A DNA stretch of 64,000 nucleotides from Microbacterium sp. Leaf288 (GTDB lineage Bacteria > Actinomycetota > Actinomycetes > Actinomycetales > Microbacteriaceae). Of this stretch, positions 25,417 through 33,736 are shown in pieces (the first letter of the stretch is position 1; each line of letters begins with the position of its first letter). Below the pieces are notes generated by a model that saw only the letters and a list, made by a program, of their open reading frames with translations, was not told the DNA's origin and searched no databases. The stretch is taken from assembly GCF_001422925.1 (NCBI RefSeq), contig NZ_LMNI01000001.1:552087-616086 (forward strand), read 5' to 3'. The translations under genes and the position numbers were made by a program.

Positions 25417-25444
25417 TCTCTCCGGGCCCACCGGGGCCCGACCC

Positions 25445-25480
25445 GGTGGCCGGTCCGCACCCTGCGGCGGACCGGCCACC
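25445..25480 (+). terminator. Attenuator-like hairpin between binding protein and permease genes
   Basis: A 14-bp perfect stem (arms 25445-25458 and 25467-25480) with an 8-base loop, followed by ten Cs. With no U-tract it may act as partial terminator or as a 3'-end mRNA stabiliser. Confidence 0.6.
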
Positions 25481-25518
25481 GCCCCCCCCCGACGTCACCA
25501 CCCCACTGGAGGTCCGCC

Positions 25519-26451
25519 ATGGCGACCATCACCGCCACAGAGGCCGGCACCGCGCCGCCGCCCGTGCGCCCTCGGCGCTCGAAGCTGCGGCTGCGCAACA
25601 CCCTCATCGGGTGGAGCTTCATCCTTCCGAACTTCATCGGCTTCGGGCTGCTCACGCTCATCCCGATCATCGTGCTGTTCTACATGTCGTTCACGAACTG
25701 GAACGTGTTCGGCAAGGCCGACTGGGTCGGACTCGCGAACTTCCAGCGCCTCATCGGCGACGGCAGCTTCCGCATCTCGGTTCTCAACACCCTCTACTAC
25801 TCGGCGCTGCACATCCCGCTGACGATCCTCGTGTCGCTGGGTCTCGCGCTGCTGCTGAACAACAAGCTCCGCGGCGTCGCCTTCTTCCGCACCGCCGCGT
25901 TCTTCCCGTACATCACCTCGATCGTCGCGATCGCGGTCGTGTGGAACCTGCTCTTCAGCCCCGAATACGGCCCCATCAACGAGTTCCTCCGCTTCATCGG
26001 CATCCAGAACCCGCCCGGATGGCTCACCTCGCCCGAGTGGGCGATGCCCGCCGTCGTCATCGTCGGCACCTGGCGTGACATGGGCTACTACATGATCCTC
26101 TTCCTCGCGGGGCTGCAGACCGTCCCGCGCGAGCTGCACGAGGCCGCCCGCGTCGACGGCGCGAACGTGTGGCAGCGGTTCGTCAACGTGACGCTGCCGT
26201 GCCTGCGTCCCACCATGTTCTTCGTCACCGTGATGCTGACGATCAACTCGTTCAAGATCTTCGACCTGATCCTCGTCATGACCGACGGCGGCCCGGGTCA
26301 GTCCACCCTCGTGATGTCGCAGTTCATCTACCGCAAGGGCTTCGAAGAGAGCCAGTTCGGCTACGCGTCGGCCGCTGCCGTGGCGCTGTTCTTCATGTGC
26401 ATCATCGTCACGATCGTGCAGTTCCTCTGGAACAAGAAGCGGAGCAGCTGA
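25519..26451 (+). CDS. Sugar ABC transporter permease (MalF type)
   Basis: A 310-residue inner-membrane permease with six predicted helices and the EAA loop EAARVDGANVWQRFVNVTLP near residue 215, which contacts the ATPase. It pairs with the next gene to form the translocation pore. CTGGAGGTCCGCC lies ahead of the ATG. Its stop TGA shares one base with the ATG of the next permease, so translation is coupled. Confidence 0.93.
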   Translation: MATITATEAGTAPPPVRPRRSKLRLRNTLIGWSFILPNFIGFGLLTLIPIIVLFYMSFTNWNVFGKADWVGLANFQRLIGDGSFRISVLNTLYYSALHIPLTILVSLGLALLLNNKLRGVAFFRTAAFFPYITSIVAIAVVWNLLFSPEYGPINEFLRFIGIQNPPGWLTSPEWAMPAVVIVGTWRDMGYYMILFLAGLQTVPRELHEAARVDGANVWQRFVNVTLPCLRPTMFFVTVMLTINSFKIFDLILVMTDGGPGQSTLVMSQFIYRKGFEESQFGYASAAAVALFFMCIIVTIVQFLWNKKRSS

Positions 26452-27416
26452 TGGCCGAGCAGATCGAGAAGGACGCCGAGCTCCTCGTCTCCGACTTCAC
26501 CGCCCCCGCGGGCGCGCGTCGCGGACTGCGCAAGCTCGCCGAACAGACCCCGGAGCCGCAGCCCCAGGTCGCCTACACCGAGAAGATGACCCCCGGCCGC
26601 CGTATCGCCCGGATCGCGATGTACGTCGGACTCGTCATCTTCGCCATCGGACTGCTCGCGCCGTTCGTGTGGATGGTGCTGAGCTCGTTCAAGTCGGCCA
26701 ACGAGGTCTTCTCGGTGCCGGTGAAGTGGCTCCCCGAGACGTGGGTGTGGCAGAACTACATCGACATCTGGACCGAGTCGAACATGCTCGTCTGGATCCG
26801 CAACACGCTGTTCCTGGCCGTGGTCGTCACGTTCCTGCAGGTGCTGACCGGCTCCTTCGCGGCGTACGGCTTCGCCCGCATGCGCTTCCGCGGCCGCGAC
26901 GTGCTGTTCCTGCTCTACGTCGGCACGATCGCCGTCCCGTGGCAGTCGTACATGATCCCGCAGTTCATCCTGCTCTCGAACTTCAAGGTGTCGAACACGC
27001 TGTGGTCGATCATCCTGCTGCAGGCGTTCGGTGCGTTCGGCGTGTTCCTGATGAAGCAGTTCTACGAGACGATCCCCGAGGAGCTCTCCGAGGCGGCACG
27101 TCTGGACGGCCTCAGCGAGTACGCGATCTGGCGCAGGATCATGCTCCCGCTGTCGATCCCGGCGCTCGCCTCGCTGACGCTGCTCACGTTCGTCAACACC
27201 TGGAACGACTACCTCGGGCCGCTCATCTACCTGCGCAACCCCGACCTCTGGACGATCCAGCTCGGCCTCAAGGGCTTCGTCTCGAACCTCTTCGACACGA
27301 ACTACGCGCTCCTGTTCGCCGGCCTGACGATCTCGGTCATCCCGATCGCGATCATCTTCCTGCTCGGCCAGAAGTACTTCGTCGAGGGCATCGCGACGAG
27401 CGGTCTGAAGGGCTGA
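26451..27416 (+). CDS. Carbohydrate ABC transporter permease (MalG type)
   Basis: A 321-residue permease with a 55-residue cytosolic N-terminal extension, six helices and the EAA loop EAARLDGLSEYAIWRRIMLP. It is the second half of the sugar pore. ATG 26451 overlaps the stop of the partner by one base; longer forms in this frame would lie inside the partner gene. The YesL gene starts four bases after its stop. Confidence 0.93.
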   Translation: MAEQIEKDAELLVSDFTAPAGARRGLRKLAEQTPEPQPQVAYTEKMTPGRRIARIAMYVGLVIFAIGLLAPFVWMVLSSFKSANEVFSVPVKWLPETWVWQNYIDIWTESNMLVWIRNTLFLAVVVTFLQVLTGSFAAYGFARMRFRGRDVLFLLYVGTIAVPWQSYMIPQFILLSNFKVSNTLWSIILLQAFGAFGVFLMKQFYETIPEELSEAARLDGLSEYAIWRRIMLPLSIPALASLTLLTFVNTWNDYLGPLIYLRNPDLWTIQLGLKGFVSNLFDTNYALLFAGLTISVIPIAIIFLLGQKYFVEGIATSGLKG

Positions 27417-27420
27417 GGCC

Positions 27421-28110
27421 ATGAAGAAGCTCAACGGGCTGGTGTCGCACGAGACGTGGGCGTCCCTCATCGGGATGATCTATCTCGGGCTCATCGTGAA
27501 CCTGCTGCTGGTGGTCTCGTCGCTGCCGCTCGTGGTGCTGCTGGTCACGACCGACCCGCTGTACTCGTGGCCGCTGCTCGCGATCGCCGTGCCGCTCGCC
27601 GCCCCCGGTCTCGCTGCCGCGTTCCGCGCGTTCCGCGAGCACGGGGAGGGCGGGCTGGGCCCGATCCGCGCGTTCGTCGCGGGGCTGCGCGCCACGTGGC
27701 GCCGGGCGCTCCTGATCGGCGCCGCGGTCGCGGCGGTCGTCGTGGTGCTGCTCGTGGACGTACGGATGCTGTCGACCACGGCCGTGGCCGTGTTCACCGT
27801 CCCGCTCCTCGGGGTCCTGGCGCTGCTCGCGATCGCGGTCGGGCTCGTCGCCCTCGTCGCGATCTCGGAGGTGCCGACCGCACGCCTGCGCGACGTGCTG
27901 CGGGCCGGCCTCTACCTGAGCCTGCGCCGCTGGTACCTCACGGCAGCGTCGCTGGCGGCCTTGGCGGCCCAGGTCGCCGTGTTCGCCACCGCGCCCGCCC
28001 TCGGGCTCGGCCTCACGGCCTCCGCTGCCCTCTTCTTCGCGTGGACCAACTCGCGCTTCACGCTCCGCCCCGTGCTCGATCTCGACGAGAAGGCCGCCGC
28101 GCAGGCCTGA
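27421..28110 (+). CDS. YesL family (DUF624) membrane protein
   Basis: A 229-residue protein with about five hydrophobic helices and the family opening (LVSHETWASLIGMIYLGLIV). YesL proteins are found beside sugar ABC importers and pectin or uronate genes in Firmicutes and Actinobacteria; their role is unknown but an accessory part in uptake is usually assumed. It sits four bases after the permease and 46 bases before the GH88 gene, inside the same operon. Confidence 0.85.
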   Translation: MKKLNGLVSHETWASLIGMIYLGLIVNLLLVVSSLPLVVLLVTTDPLYSWPLLAIAVPLAAPGLAAAFRAFREHGEGGLGPIRAFVAGLRATWRRALLIGAAVAAVVVVLLVDVRMLSTTAVAVFTVPLLGVLALLAIAVGLVALVAISEVPTARLRDVLRAGLYLSLRRWYLTAASLAALAAQVAVFATAPALGLGLTASAALFFAWTNSRFTLRPVLDLDEKAAAQA

Positions 28111-28156
28111 GCCCGCGGCATCCGTTCTCTGCATATACCTCAGAAGGAATCTCTCC

Positions 28157-29341
28157 ATGACGTCCACCTCGCCCGCCGCGGGCACCACCGAGACCACGAC
28201 CGACGCGGCCATCGCCGCCGCGCTGTCGACGATCCGGCGCAACATCGCGAAGTTCGGGGGTGCGTACCCCGACGACACGACGGTGGACGACCGCTACGAG
28301 CTGCGTCCTGCCGAGGGCGGCATCCCGCTCGGCGGCAACCGCGGCTGGACCACGAGCTTCCGCACCGGCCTGCTGTGGCTCGCCTGGGAGCTCTCGGGCG
28401 ATGAGGACTATCGCGACGCCGCGCGGATCGACGCGGCCGACTTCGAGCGTCGCGTGCGCGCCGAGGAGGACCTCGACACCCACGACCTCGGCTTCCTCTA
28501 CACGCTGTCGACGGTCGCCGCGTGGCGCCTGGTCGGCGACCCGAAGGCGCGTGACGCGTCGCTGCTCGCCGCCGACCACCTGATGCGCCGGTTCCTCGAG
28601 CCGGCGGGCATCATCCAGGCATGGGGCGACCTCTCCGACCCCGCCCAGCGCGGACGCACCATCATCGACAGCCTCATGAATATGCCGCTGCTGACATGGG
28701 CCCACGAGCAGACCGGCGAGGAGCGCTTCGCGGACGCGGTCGTGCGCCACACCGCGCAGCTACGCGAGCACATCCTCCGCGAGGACGACTCGACCTTCCA
28801 CACGTTCTACTGGGACGCCGAGACCGGGGAGGCCCTGCGCGGCGGCACCGAGCAGGGCGCGGCCGACGAGTCGTGCTGGGCCCGCGGCCAGGCGTGGGGC
28901 ATCTACGGCTTCGCGATGAACTACGCGGTGACCGGCGACGAGCGCCTGCTCGAGGCATCCCGTCGCTGCACGGAGTACTTCCTGCGCCACCTGCCGGCCG
29001 ACGAGGTGCCGTTCTGGGACCTCGTCTACACCGACGGCAGCGACGCCCCGCGCGACAGCTCGGCCGGCGCGATCGCGGTGTGCGGCCTTCTCGAGCTCGC
29101 CAAGGTCGAGACGGATGCTGAGCGCGCCGCCGAGTGGACCTCCCGGGCGCACTCGATCCTGGCGTCGCTCATCGCGAACTACACGCCGGTGAACGCCGAG
29201 GACTCCGACGCTCTGATCCTGCACTCGGTCTACGACCTGCCGAAGGACAACGGCGTCGACGAGGGCACGCTCTGGGGCGACTACTTCTACCTCGAGGCTC
29301 TGATGCGCGTCGCGCGTCCGGAGTGGAGGAAGTACTGGTGA
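28157..29341 (+). CDS. GH88 unsaturated glucuronyl/rhamnogalacturonyl hydrolase
   Basis: A 394-residue (alpha/alpha)6-barrel enzyme of glycoside hydrolase family 88. Both Asp-containing blocks are visible: THDLGFLY near residue 115 and IIDSLMNMPLL near residue 170, the latter carrying the proposed general acid/base. The family removes the 4,5-unsaturated uronate left by a lyase, which opens to 5-keto-4-deoxyuronate. There is no signal peptide, so it acts in the cytosol. AGAAGGAATCTCTCC precedes the ATG. The stop overlaps the GTG of the FAH gene. The linkage it prefers (glucuronyl or galacturonyl) cannot be told from sequence. Confidence 0.93.
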   Translation: MTSTSPAAGTTETTTDAAIAAALSTIRRNIAKFGGAYPDDTTVDDRYELRPAEGGIPLGGNRGWTTSFRTGLLWLAWELSGDEDYRDAARIDAADFERRVRAEEDLDTHDLGFLYTLSTVAAWRLVGDPKARDASLLAADHLMRRFLEPAGIIQAWGDLSDPAQRGRTIIDSLMNMPLLTWAHEQTGEERFADAVVRHTAQLREHILREDDSTFHTFYWDAETGEALRGGTEQGAADESCWARGQAWGIYGFAMNYAVTGDERLLEASRRCTEYFLRHLPADEVPFWDLVYTDGSDAPRDSSAGAIAVCGLLELAKVETDAERAAEWTSRAHSILASLIANYTPVNAEDSDALILHSVYDLPKDNGVDEGTLWGDYFYLEALMRVARPEWRKYW

Positions 29342-30207
29342 GGCTCGTCACCTACGCGGGGGCGGACGGCGCCCGTCCGGCCGCGGTCGTCGCCGGCGAT
29401 CGCGTGCTCGACCTCGGCGGGATCGCCGGCTCGGTGACGGAGCTGCTGTCATCGGACGCCGCACTGGACGCGGCGCAGGCTGCGGTGGCGTCGGCGGATG
29501 CGGATTCCCTGCGGGTGGTCGATGCGGCGGACCTTCTCGCTCCCGTCGTGCCGGGCAAGATCCTCTGCCTCGGGTACAACTACCGTGGACACGTGCCGGA
29601 CGGCGTCGACCCGACCGCGAACGACCCGGAGTATCCGGACGTGTTCGTGAAGACGTCGAACACGCTCGCCGGCCCGAACGACGCCGTCGTGATCCCGCCG
29701 GGTGCGACGGACGTCGACTACGAGGGCGAGGTGGCCGTGGTGATCGGCCGGCGCGCGCAGCGTGTGTCACTCGAGGACGCCCTCGACCACGTCGGCGGCT
29801 ACACGATCCTCAACGACGTGTCGGACCGCGCGTGGCAGCGCCGGCAGAGCCAATGGGCGCTGGGCAAGTGCTCCGACGGCTTCGCGCCGCTCGGGCCCTG
29901 GGTCGTCACGCCCGACGAGGCGCCGGACCCGCAGGACCTCCTCGTGGAGGTCGTGCGCGACGGGGTCGTCACGGTGTCGCAGTCGACGTCGACCACGATC
30001 TTCAGCGTGGCGTACGTCATCCACCACCTCAGCCAGGTGCTGACCCTAGAGCCGGGCGACATCGTCTCGACCGGCACGCCGCAGAAGCTGCCCGCCGCCC
30101 AGGACGCGCATCGCCCGCTCGCCGCCGGCGACGCGGTCACCGTGCGCATCTCGGGGCTCGGCGAGCTCACCACCCGATTCATCGCAAGCCTGGAGTCCGC
30201 CGCATGA
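29338..30207 (+). CDS. Fumarylacetoacetate hydrolase (FAH) family protein
   Basis: A 289-residue FAH-family enzyme. The C-terminal domain (about 70-285) has the metal-site pattern (VDYEGEVAVVIG, SDRAWQRRQSQW, GDIVSTGTP). Known members hydrolyse 2,4-diketo-3-deoxy sugar acids, cleave acylpyruvates or act as lyases on ureidoglycolate. Here it is placed between GH88 and KduD with overlapping stop and start codons at both ends, which suggests it works on an intermediate of the uronate branch, or on a second sugar acid released from the same polymer. The GTG start at 29338 overlaps the stop of GH88. Confidence 0.85.
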   Translation: MRLVTYAGADGARPAAVVAGDRVLDLGGIAGSVTELLSSDAALDAAQAAVASADADSLRVVDAADLLAPVVPGKILCLGYNYRGHVPDGVDPTANDPEYPDVFVKTSNTLAGPNDAVVIPPGATDVDYEGEVAVVIGRRAQRVSLEDALDHVGGYTILNDVSDRAWQRRQSQWALGKCSDGFAPLGPWVVTPDEAPDPQDLLVEVVRDGVVTVSQSTSTTIFSVAYVIHHLSQVLTLEPGDIVSTGTPQKLPAAQDAHRPLAAGDAVTVRISGLGELTTRFIASLESAA

Positions 30208-30968
30208 TCCTCGATTCGTTCCGCCTCGACGGCAAGGTCGCGCTCGTCACCGGTTCGAGCCGTGGTCTCGGCCAGGGCGCCGCCGTCGCCCTCGCCGAGG
30301 CCGGCGCCGACGTGGCGCTCCTCGACCGAGGCGACGCATCGGCCACCGCCGAGCTCATCGAGGCGACCGGCCGCCGCGTCCACCGCGTGCAGCGCGACCT
30401 CGTGTCGGCCACGCCCGACGAGCTGTCCGCCGCGGTCGACGAGGTGATCGCCGAGCTCGGCGGCCTCGACATCCTCGTCAACAACGCCGGAACCATCCGT
30501 CGCGCGCCGGCCGCCGAGTACCCGCTCGGGGACTGGGACGACGTGCTCGCCATCAACCTCGACGCGGTGTTCCACCTGTCGCAGGCCGCGGGCCGCCACA
30601 TGCTCGCGAACGGCGGCGGACGCATCATCAACGTCGCGTCGATGCTGTCGTTCCAGGGCGGCATTCTCGTTCCGGCATACACCGCCTCCAAGCACGCCGT
30701 CGCCGGGCTCACCAAGGCGCTGGCGAACGAGTGGGCGGCCGCGGGCGTCACCGTCAACGCCGTCGCCCCCGGTTACATGGCGACCGACAACACCGCACCG
30801 CTGCGTGCCGACGAGGACCGCGCCGCGTCGATCCTGTCTCGCATCCCCGCAGGACGCTGGGGCGAGGCATCCGATCTGCAAGGCGTCTTCGTCTTCCTCG
30901 CCTCCGACGCCGCCGCCTACGTGACCGGCGCCGTCATCCCCGTCGACGGCGGCTGGCTCGTCCGCTGA
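30204..30968 (+). CDS. kduD: 2-dehydro-3-deoxy-D-gluconate 5-dehydrogenase
   Basis: A 254-residue short-chain dehydrogenase. The cofactor loop is TGSSRGLG (16-23), NNAG follows near residue 92, and the catalytic Ser and YTASK are present. The sequence opening DSFRLDGKVALVTGSSRGLG and the C-terminal VTGAVIPVDGGWLVR are typical of KduD. It reduces 2,5-diketo-3-deoxygluconate to 2-keto-3-deoxygluconate with NADH. The ATG overlaps the FAH stop, and KduI follows 37 bases later, matching the reaction order. Confidence 0.93.
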   Translation: MILDSFRLDGKVALVTGSSRGLGQGAAVALAEAGADVALLDRGDASATAELIEATGRRVHRVQRDLVSATPDELSAAVDEVIAELGGLDILVNNAGTIRRAPAAEYPLGDWDDVLAINLDAVFHLSQAAGRHMLANGGGRIINVASMLSFQGGILVPAYTASKHAVAGLTKALANEWAAAGVTVNAVAPGYMATDNTAPLRADEDRAASILSRIPAGRWGEASDLQGVFVFLASDAAAYVTGAVIPVDGGWLVR

Positions 30969-31005
30969 CCCTTACGCACCCCCACGCAGAACCAGGAGAG
31001 AACTC

Positions 31006-31851
31006 GTGACCGAGACGCACATCCCGCAGCGCTACGCGACCAACCCCGCCCAGATCCCGGGCATGACGACGCAGGACCTGCGCGACACGTACCTCATCCC
31101 CGACGTCTTCGTGCCGGGTGAGATCCGCCTGACGTACACGCACCACGACCGCATCGTGCTCGGCGGCGCCGTGCCCGCGGGCGCGGTGCTCGAGCTCGGC
31201 GGATACCCCGAGATCCGCAGCGACTACTTCCTCGAGCACCGCGAGGTCGGCATCATCAATGTCGGCGGCACCGGCACGGTCACCGCCGACGGCGAGGTCT
31301 ACACGCTCGTCAAGGGCGCGTGCCTGTACCTCGGCCGCGGCATCCGTTCCGTGTCGTTCGCCGACGCTTCGGGCGAGACGGGGGCGCAGTTCTACCTGTT
31401 CTCGGCGCCCGCCCACACCGCGTACCCGGCGGCCCTCGTGTCGCCCGGCGAGGGCACCGTGCGCGAGCTCGGCGACCAGCTGACCTCGAACCGCCGCACG
31501 CTCAACCAGTACATCCACGAGAACGGCGTGAAGAGCTGCCAGATCGTGATGGGCGTCACCGAGCTGCACCCGGGCTCGATGTGGAACACCATGCCGGCGC
31601 ACACCCACGACCGCCGCACCGAGTGCTACCTGTACTTCGACCTGCCCGAGGACGCCCGCGTCATCCACCTCATGGGCGAGCGCGAAGAGACCCGCCACCT
31701 CGTGGTCGCCGACCGCCAGGCCGTCATCTCGCCCTCGTGGTCGCTGCACTCCGGGGTCGGCACGTCGTCGTACACGTTCATCTGGGCGATGGCCGGCGAG
31801 AACCAGGCGTTCGACGACATGGACGCAGCCCCCGTCACCGATCTGCGATGA
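31006..31851 (+). CDS. kduI: 5-dehydro-4-deoxy-D-glucuronate isomerase
   Basis: A 281-residue cupin-type isomerase. The zinc ligands of KduI are present: His199 and His201 in HTH, Glu206, and His248. It converts 5-keto-4-deoxyuronate, the product released by GH88, into 2,5-diketo-3-deoxygluconate for KduD. The GTG start follows AGGAGAG. A hairpin comes right after the gene and probably ends most of the long transcript. Confidence 0.95.
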   Translation: MTETHIPQRYATNPAQIPGMTTQDLRDTYLIPDVFVPGEIRLTYTHHDRIVLGGAVPAGAVLELGGYPEIRSDYFLEHREVGIINVGGTGTVTADGEVYTLVKGACLYLGRGIRSVSFADASGETGAQFYLFSAPAHTAYPAALVSPGEGTVRELGDQLTSNRRTLNQYIHENGVKSCQIVMGVTELHPGSMWNTMPAHTHDRRTECYLYFDLPEDARVIHLMGEREETRHLVVADRQAVISPSWSLHSGVGTSSYTFIWAMAGENQAFDDMDAAPVTDLR

Positions 31852-31862
31852 CGCGGTTCGAC

Positions 31863-31885
31863 GCCGCCGGCAGTGCGCCGGCGGC
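31863..31885 (+). terminator. Hairpin after kduI
   Basis: GCCGCCGGC (31863-31871) pairs perfectly with GCCGGCGGC (31877-31885) around a 5-base loop, twelve bases after the kduI stop. Confidence 0.5.
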
Positions 31886-31953
31886 CGCCGGGATCCGGAT
31901 CTCCGAGTTTCGCGCGATCCCGCCGGGGAGGGCGACGGATGCTGCAGCCTGAC

Positions 31954-31959
31954 TACGCT
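31954..31959 (+). promoter_or_regulatory. -10 hexamer TACGCT, leaderless type
   Basis: TACGCT lies six bases before the GTG of the sugar kinase, giving this gene a promoter of its own after the kduI terminator. Confidence 0.5.
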
Positions 31960-31965
31960 GGCGGG

Positions 31966-32904
31966 GTGCCCCGGACTCTGCTCGCGATCGGCGAGACCAT
32001 GGCTATGGTGACGCCCGTCATCGCGGCTCCCGTCGCCGACGCCGACGCGTTCCTGCTCGATGCCGGGGGAGCGGAGTCGAACGTCGCCGCGCACGTGGCC
32101 GCGCTCGGACACCGCGCCGTCTGGTTCAGCCGGCTCGGCGAGGACGCTCTCGGGCACCGCATCGCGCGTCAGCTGTCGGGGCGGGGCGTTGATGTCTCGG
32201 GCGTCGTGTTCGACGACGGGCATCCGACCGGGCTGTACGTGAAGGATCCCGGCAACGGGGTGCTCTACTACCGCCGGGGCTCTGCTGCGGCGCATCTGTC
32301 GGAGTCCGACGCGGACGACGTGTCGTTCGACGGCGTCGACCTGCTGCACGTCTCGGGCATCACGGCCGCGATCTCGGCGTCCGCCGCCGCGTTCCTCTCT
32401 CGTGTGATCGTTCGCGCCGGGGAGCACGGCGTGCCGGTGTCGTTCGACGTCAACCACCGCGCGCCGCTGTGGGATGCCGCGACCGCCGCGCCGGTGCTGC
32501 TCGAGCTCGCCCGCAGCGCCGACATCGTGCTCGTGGGCCGCGACGAGGCCGAGACGCTCTGGTCCACCCCGACCGCCGCCGACGTGCGTGCCCTCCTGCC
32601 GGACGTCGCCGAGCTCATCGTCAAGGACGGCGACATCGGCGCGACGGCCTTCGTCGGTGACGACGAGGTGTTCGAGCCGGCGCTCGTCGTCGAGGTCGTC
32701 GAACCGGTCGGCGCCGGCGACGCCTTCGCCGGCGGGTACCTCGCGGGACGGCTCTCGGGCGACTCGGTGTCCGACCGCCTGCGGGCCGGCCACGCCCGCG
32801 CCGCCCGCACCCTCCAGACCACCACCGACTCGATCGACGAGCCCGCCGCCCCGGCTCCGCCCGCCGCTCCGGCTCCCGCCGCCGGCATCCCGACCCCGAC
32901 GTGA
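31966..32904 (+). CDS. kdgK: PfkB-family 2-keto-3-deoxygluconate kinase
   Basis: A 312-residue PfkB/ribokinase-fold kinase. The N-terminal substrate lid (GGAESNVAAHVAALGH) and the C-terminal anion-hole motif VGAGDAFAGGY with the catalytic Asp are intact. Its place between KduI and the KDPG aldolase indicates phosphorylation of KDG to KDPG. The last 25 residues are Ala/Pro-rich with no clear function. GTG 31966 was chosen over the longer frame because of the -10 six bases upstream. Confidence 0.88.
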   Translation: MPRTLLAIGETMAMVTPVIAAPVADADAFLLDAGGAESNVAAHVAALGHRAVWFSRLGEDALGHRIARQLSGRGVDVSGVVFDDGHPTGLYVKDPGNGVLYYRRGSAAAHLSESDADDVSFDGVDLLHVSGITAAISASAAAFLSRVIVRAGEHGVPVSFDVNHRAPLWDAATAAPVLLELARSADIVLVGRDEAETLWSTPTAADVRALLPDVAELIVKDGDIGATAFVGDDEVFEPALVVEVVEPVGAGDAFAGGYLAGRLSGDSVSDRLRAGHARAARTLQTTTDSIDEPAAPAPPAAPAPAAGIPTPT

Positions 32905-32925
32905 CGGGTTCGGGGCGCGTCCCGA

Positions 32926-32958
32926 GCGTTCGGGGCGCACGCCGCACGCCCCGAACGC
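32926..32958 (+). terminator. Hairpin between kdgK and the aldolase gene
   Basis: A 12-bp perfect stem (GCGTTCGGGGCG with CGCCCCGAACGC) and 9-base loop in the 112-bp gap. Confidence 0.5.
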
Positions 32959-33016
32959 ACGCCGTGCGCCCCAAACCCGCAACGATGACCGAACCCGACA
33001 CCCGAAGGACCCGCGA

Positions 33017-33736
33017 ATGACCTCCCAGCCCACCTCATCGAGCGCGATGGTCCCCACGCCCCCTCCGGTCGCCGCTGGCGCGTCGGCCGGAGCCTCCGGG
33101 CGCGTGGGCCCAGCTGCCGCCCAGGGCGCGTGGTTCGACACGGCGTTCGCAGGGGCGCCGCTCATGGCGATCCTCCGCGGCATGGGCGTCGAGCGCTCGG
33201 TGCGCCTCTCCGAGACGGCGTGGGACCTCGGAATCGACTCGGTCGAGGTGCCGCTGCAGACCGACGAGGACGAGCGCGCCCTGCGCGCCGTCGTGGAGGC
33301 CGCGAACGCCCGCGGCAAGAGCGTCGGTGCCGGCACCATCATCACGCCGGAGCAGGTGACGCGGGCCGCCGACGCCGGCGCGGTGTATCTCGTCTCGCCG
33401 GGACTCGATCCGGTCGTCGTCCGGGCGGCCCAGGATGCCGGCATCCCGATCCTCCCCGGAGTCGCCACCCCCAGCGAGGTCCAGCTCGCCGTCTCGCTCG
33501 GGCTCACGTGGCTCAAGGCGTTCCCCGCGACGTGGCTCGGCAGCGGTTGGTTCAAGCACATCCGCGGACCGTTCCCGCAGGTGACGTTCGTCGCCACCGG
33601 CGGACTCGACGCCTCGAACGTCGAGGAGTTCCTCGACGCCGGGGTGCGCGTCGCCGCCGTCGGCTCGGCCCTCGAAGACGCATCACAGCTCGAGCGCCTC
33701 GCCGCACTGCTCCACGCCCGCAAGGCTGCGCGATGA
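33017..33736 (+). CDS. eda: KHG/KDPG aldolase
   Basis: A 239-residue class I aldolase that splits KDPG into pyruvate and glyceraldehyde-3-phosphate. The Schiff-base Lys is Lys167 in LKAFPA and the catalytic Glu is Glu77 in VEVPL. Normal Eda begins near residue 46 of this protein (APLMAILRG); the first 40 residues are an added low-complexity Ala/Gly/Pro stretch. Part of this extension (about 13-34) is encoded by a DNA repeat that also occurs inside the unrelated gene at 43436-44410. GAAGGACCCGCGA precedes ATG 33017, and no later start gives a better Shine-Dalgarno. The stop overlaps the GH35 ATG. Confidence 0.92.
   Translation: MTSQPTSSSAMVPTPPPVAAGASAGASGRVGPAAAQGAWFDTAFAGAPLMAILRGMGVERSVRLSETAWDLGIDSVEVPLQTDEDERALRAVVEAANARGKSVGAGTIITPEQVTRAADAGAVYLVSPGLDPVVVRAAQDAGIPILPGVATPSEVQLAVSLGLTWLKAFPATWLGSGWFKHIRGPFPQVTFVATGGLDASNVEEFLDAGVRVAAVGSALEDASQLERLAALLHARKAAR
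33052..33119 (+). repeat. Dispersed coding repeat, copy 1
   Basis: A 68-base element whose last 47 bases (33073-33119) are identical, in opposite orientation, to 43981-44027, and whose first nine bases (CCCCACGCC) also match. Both copies are read in the same phase as PTPP then AGASAGASGRVGPAA. Confidence 0.8.
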
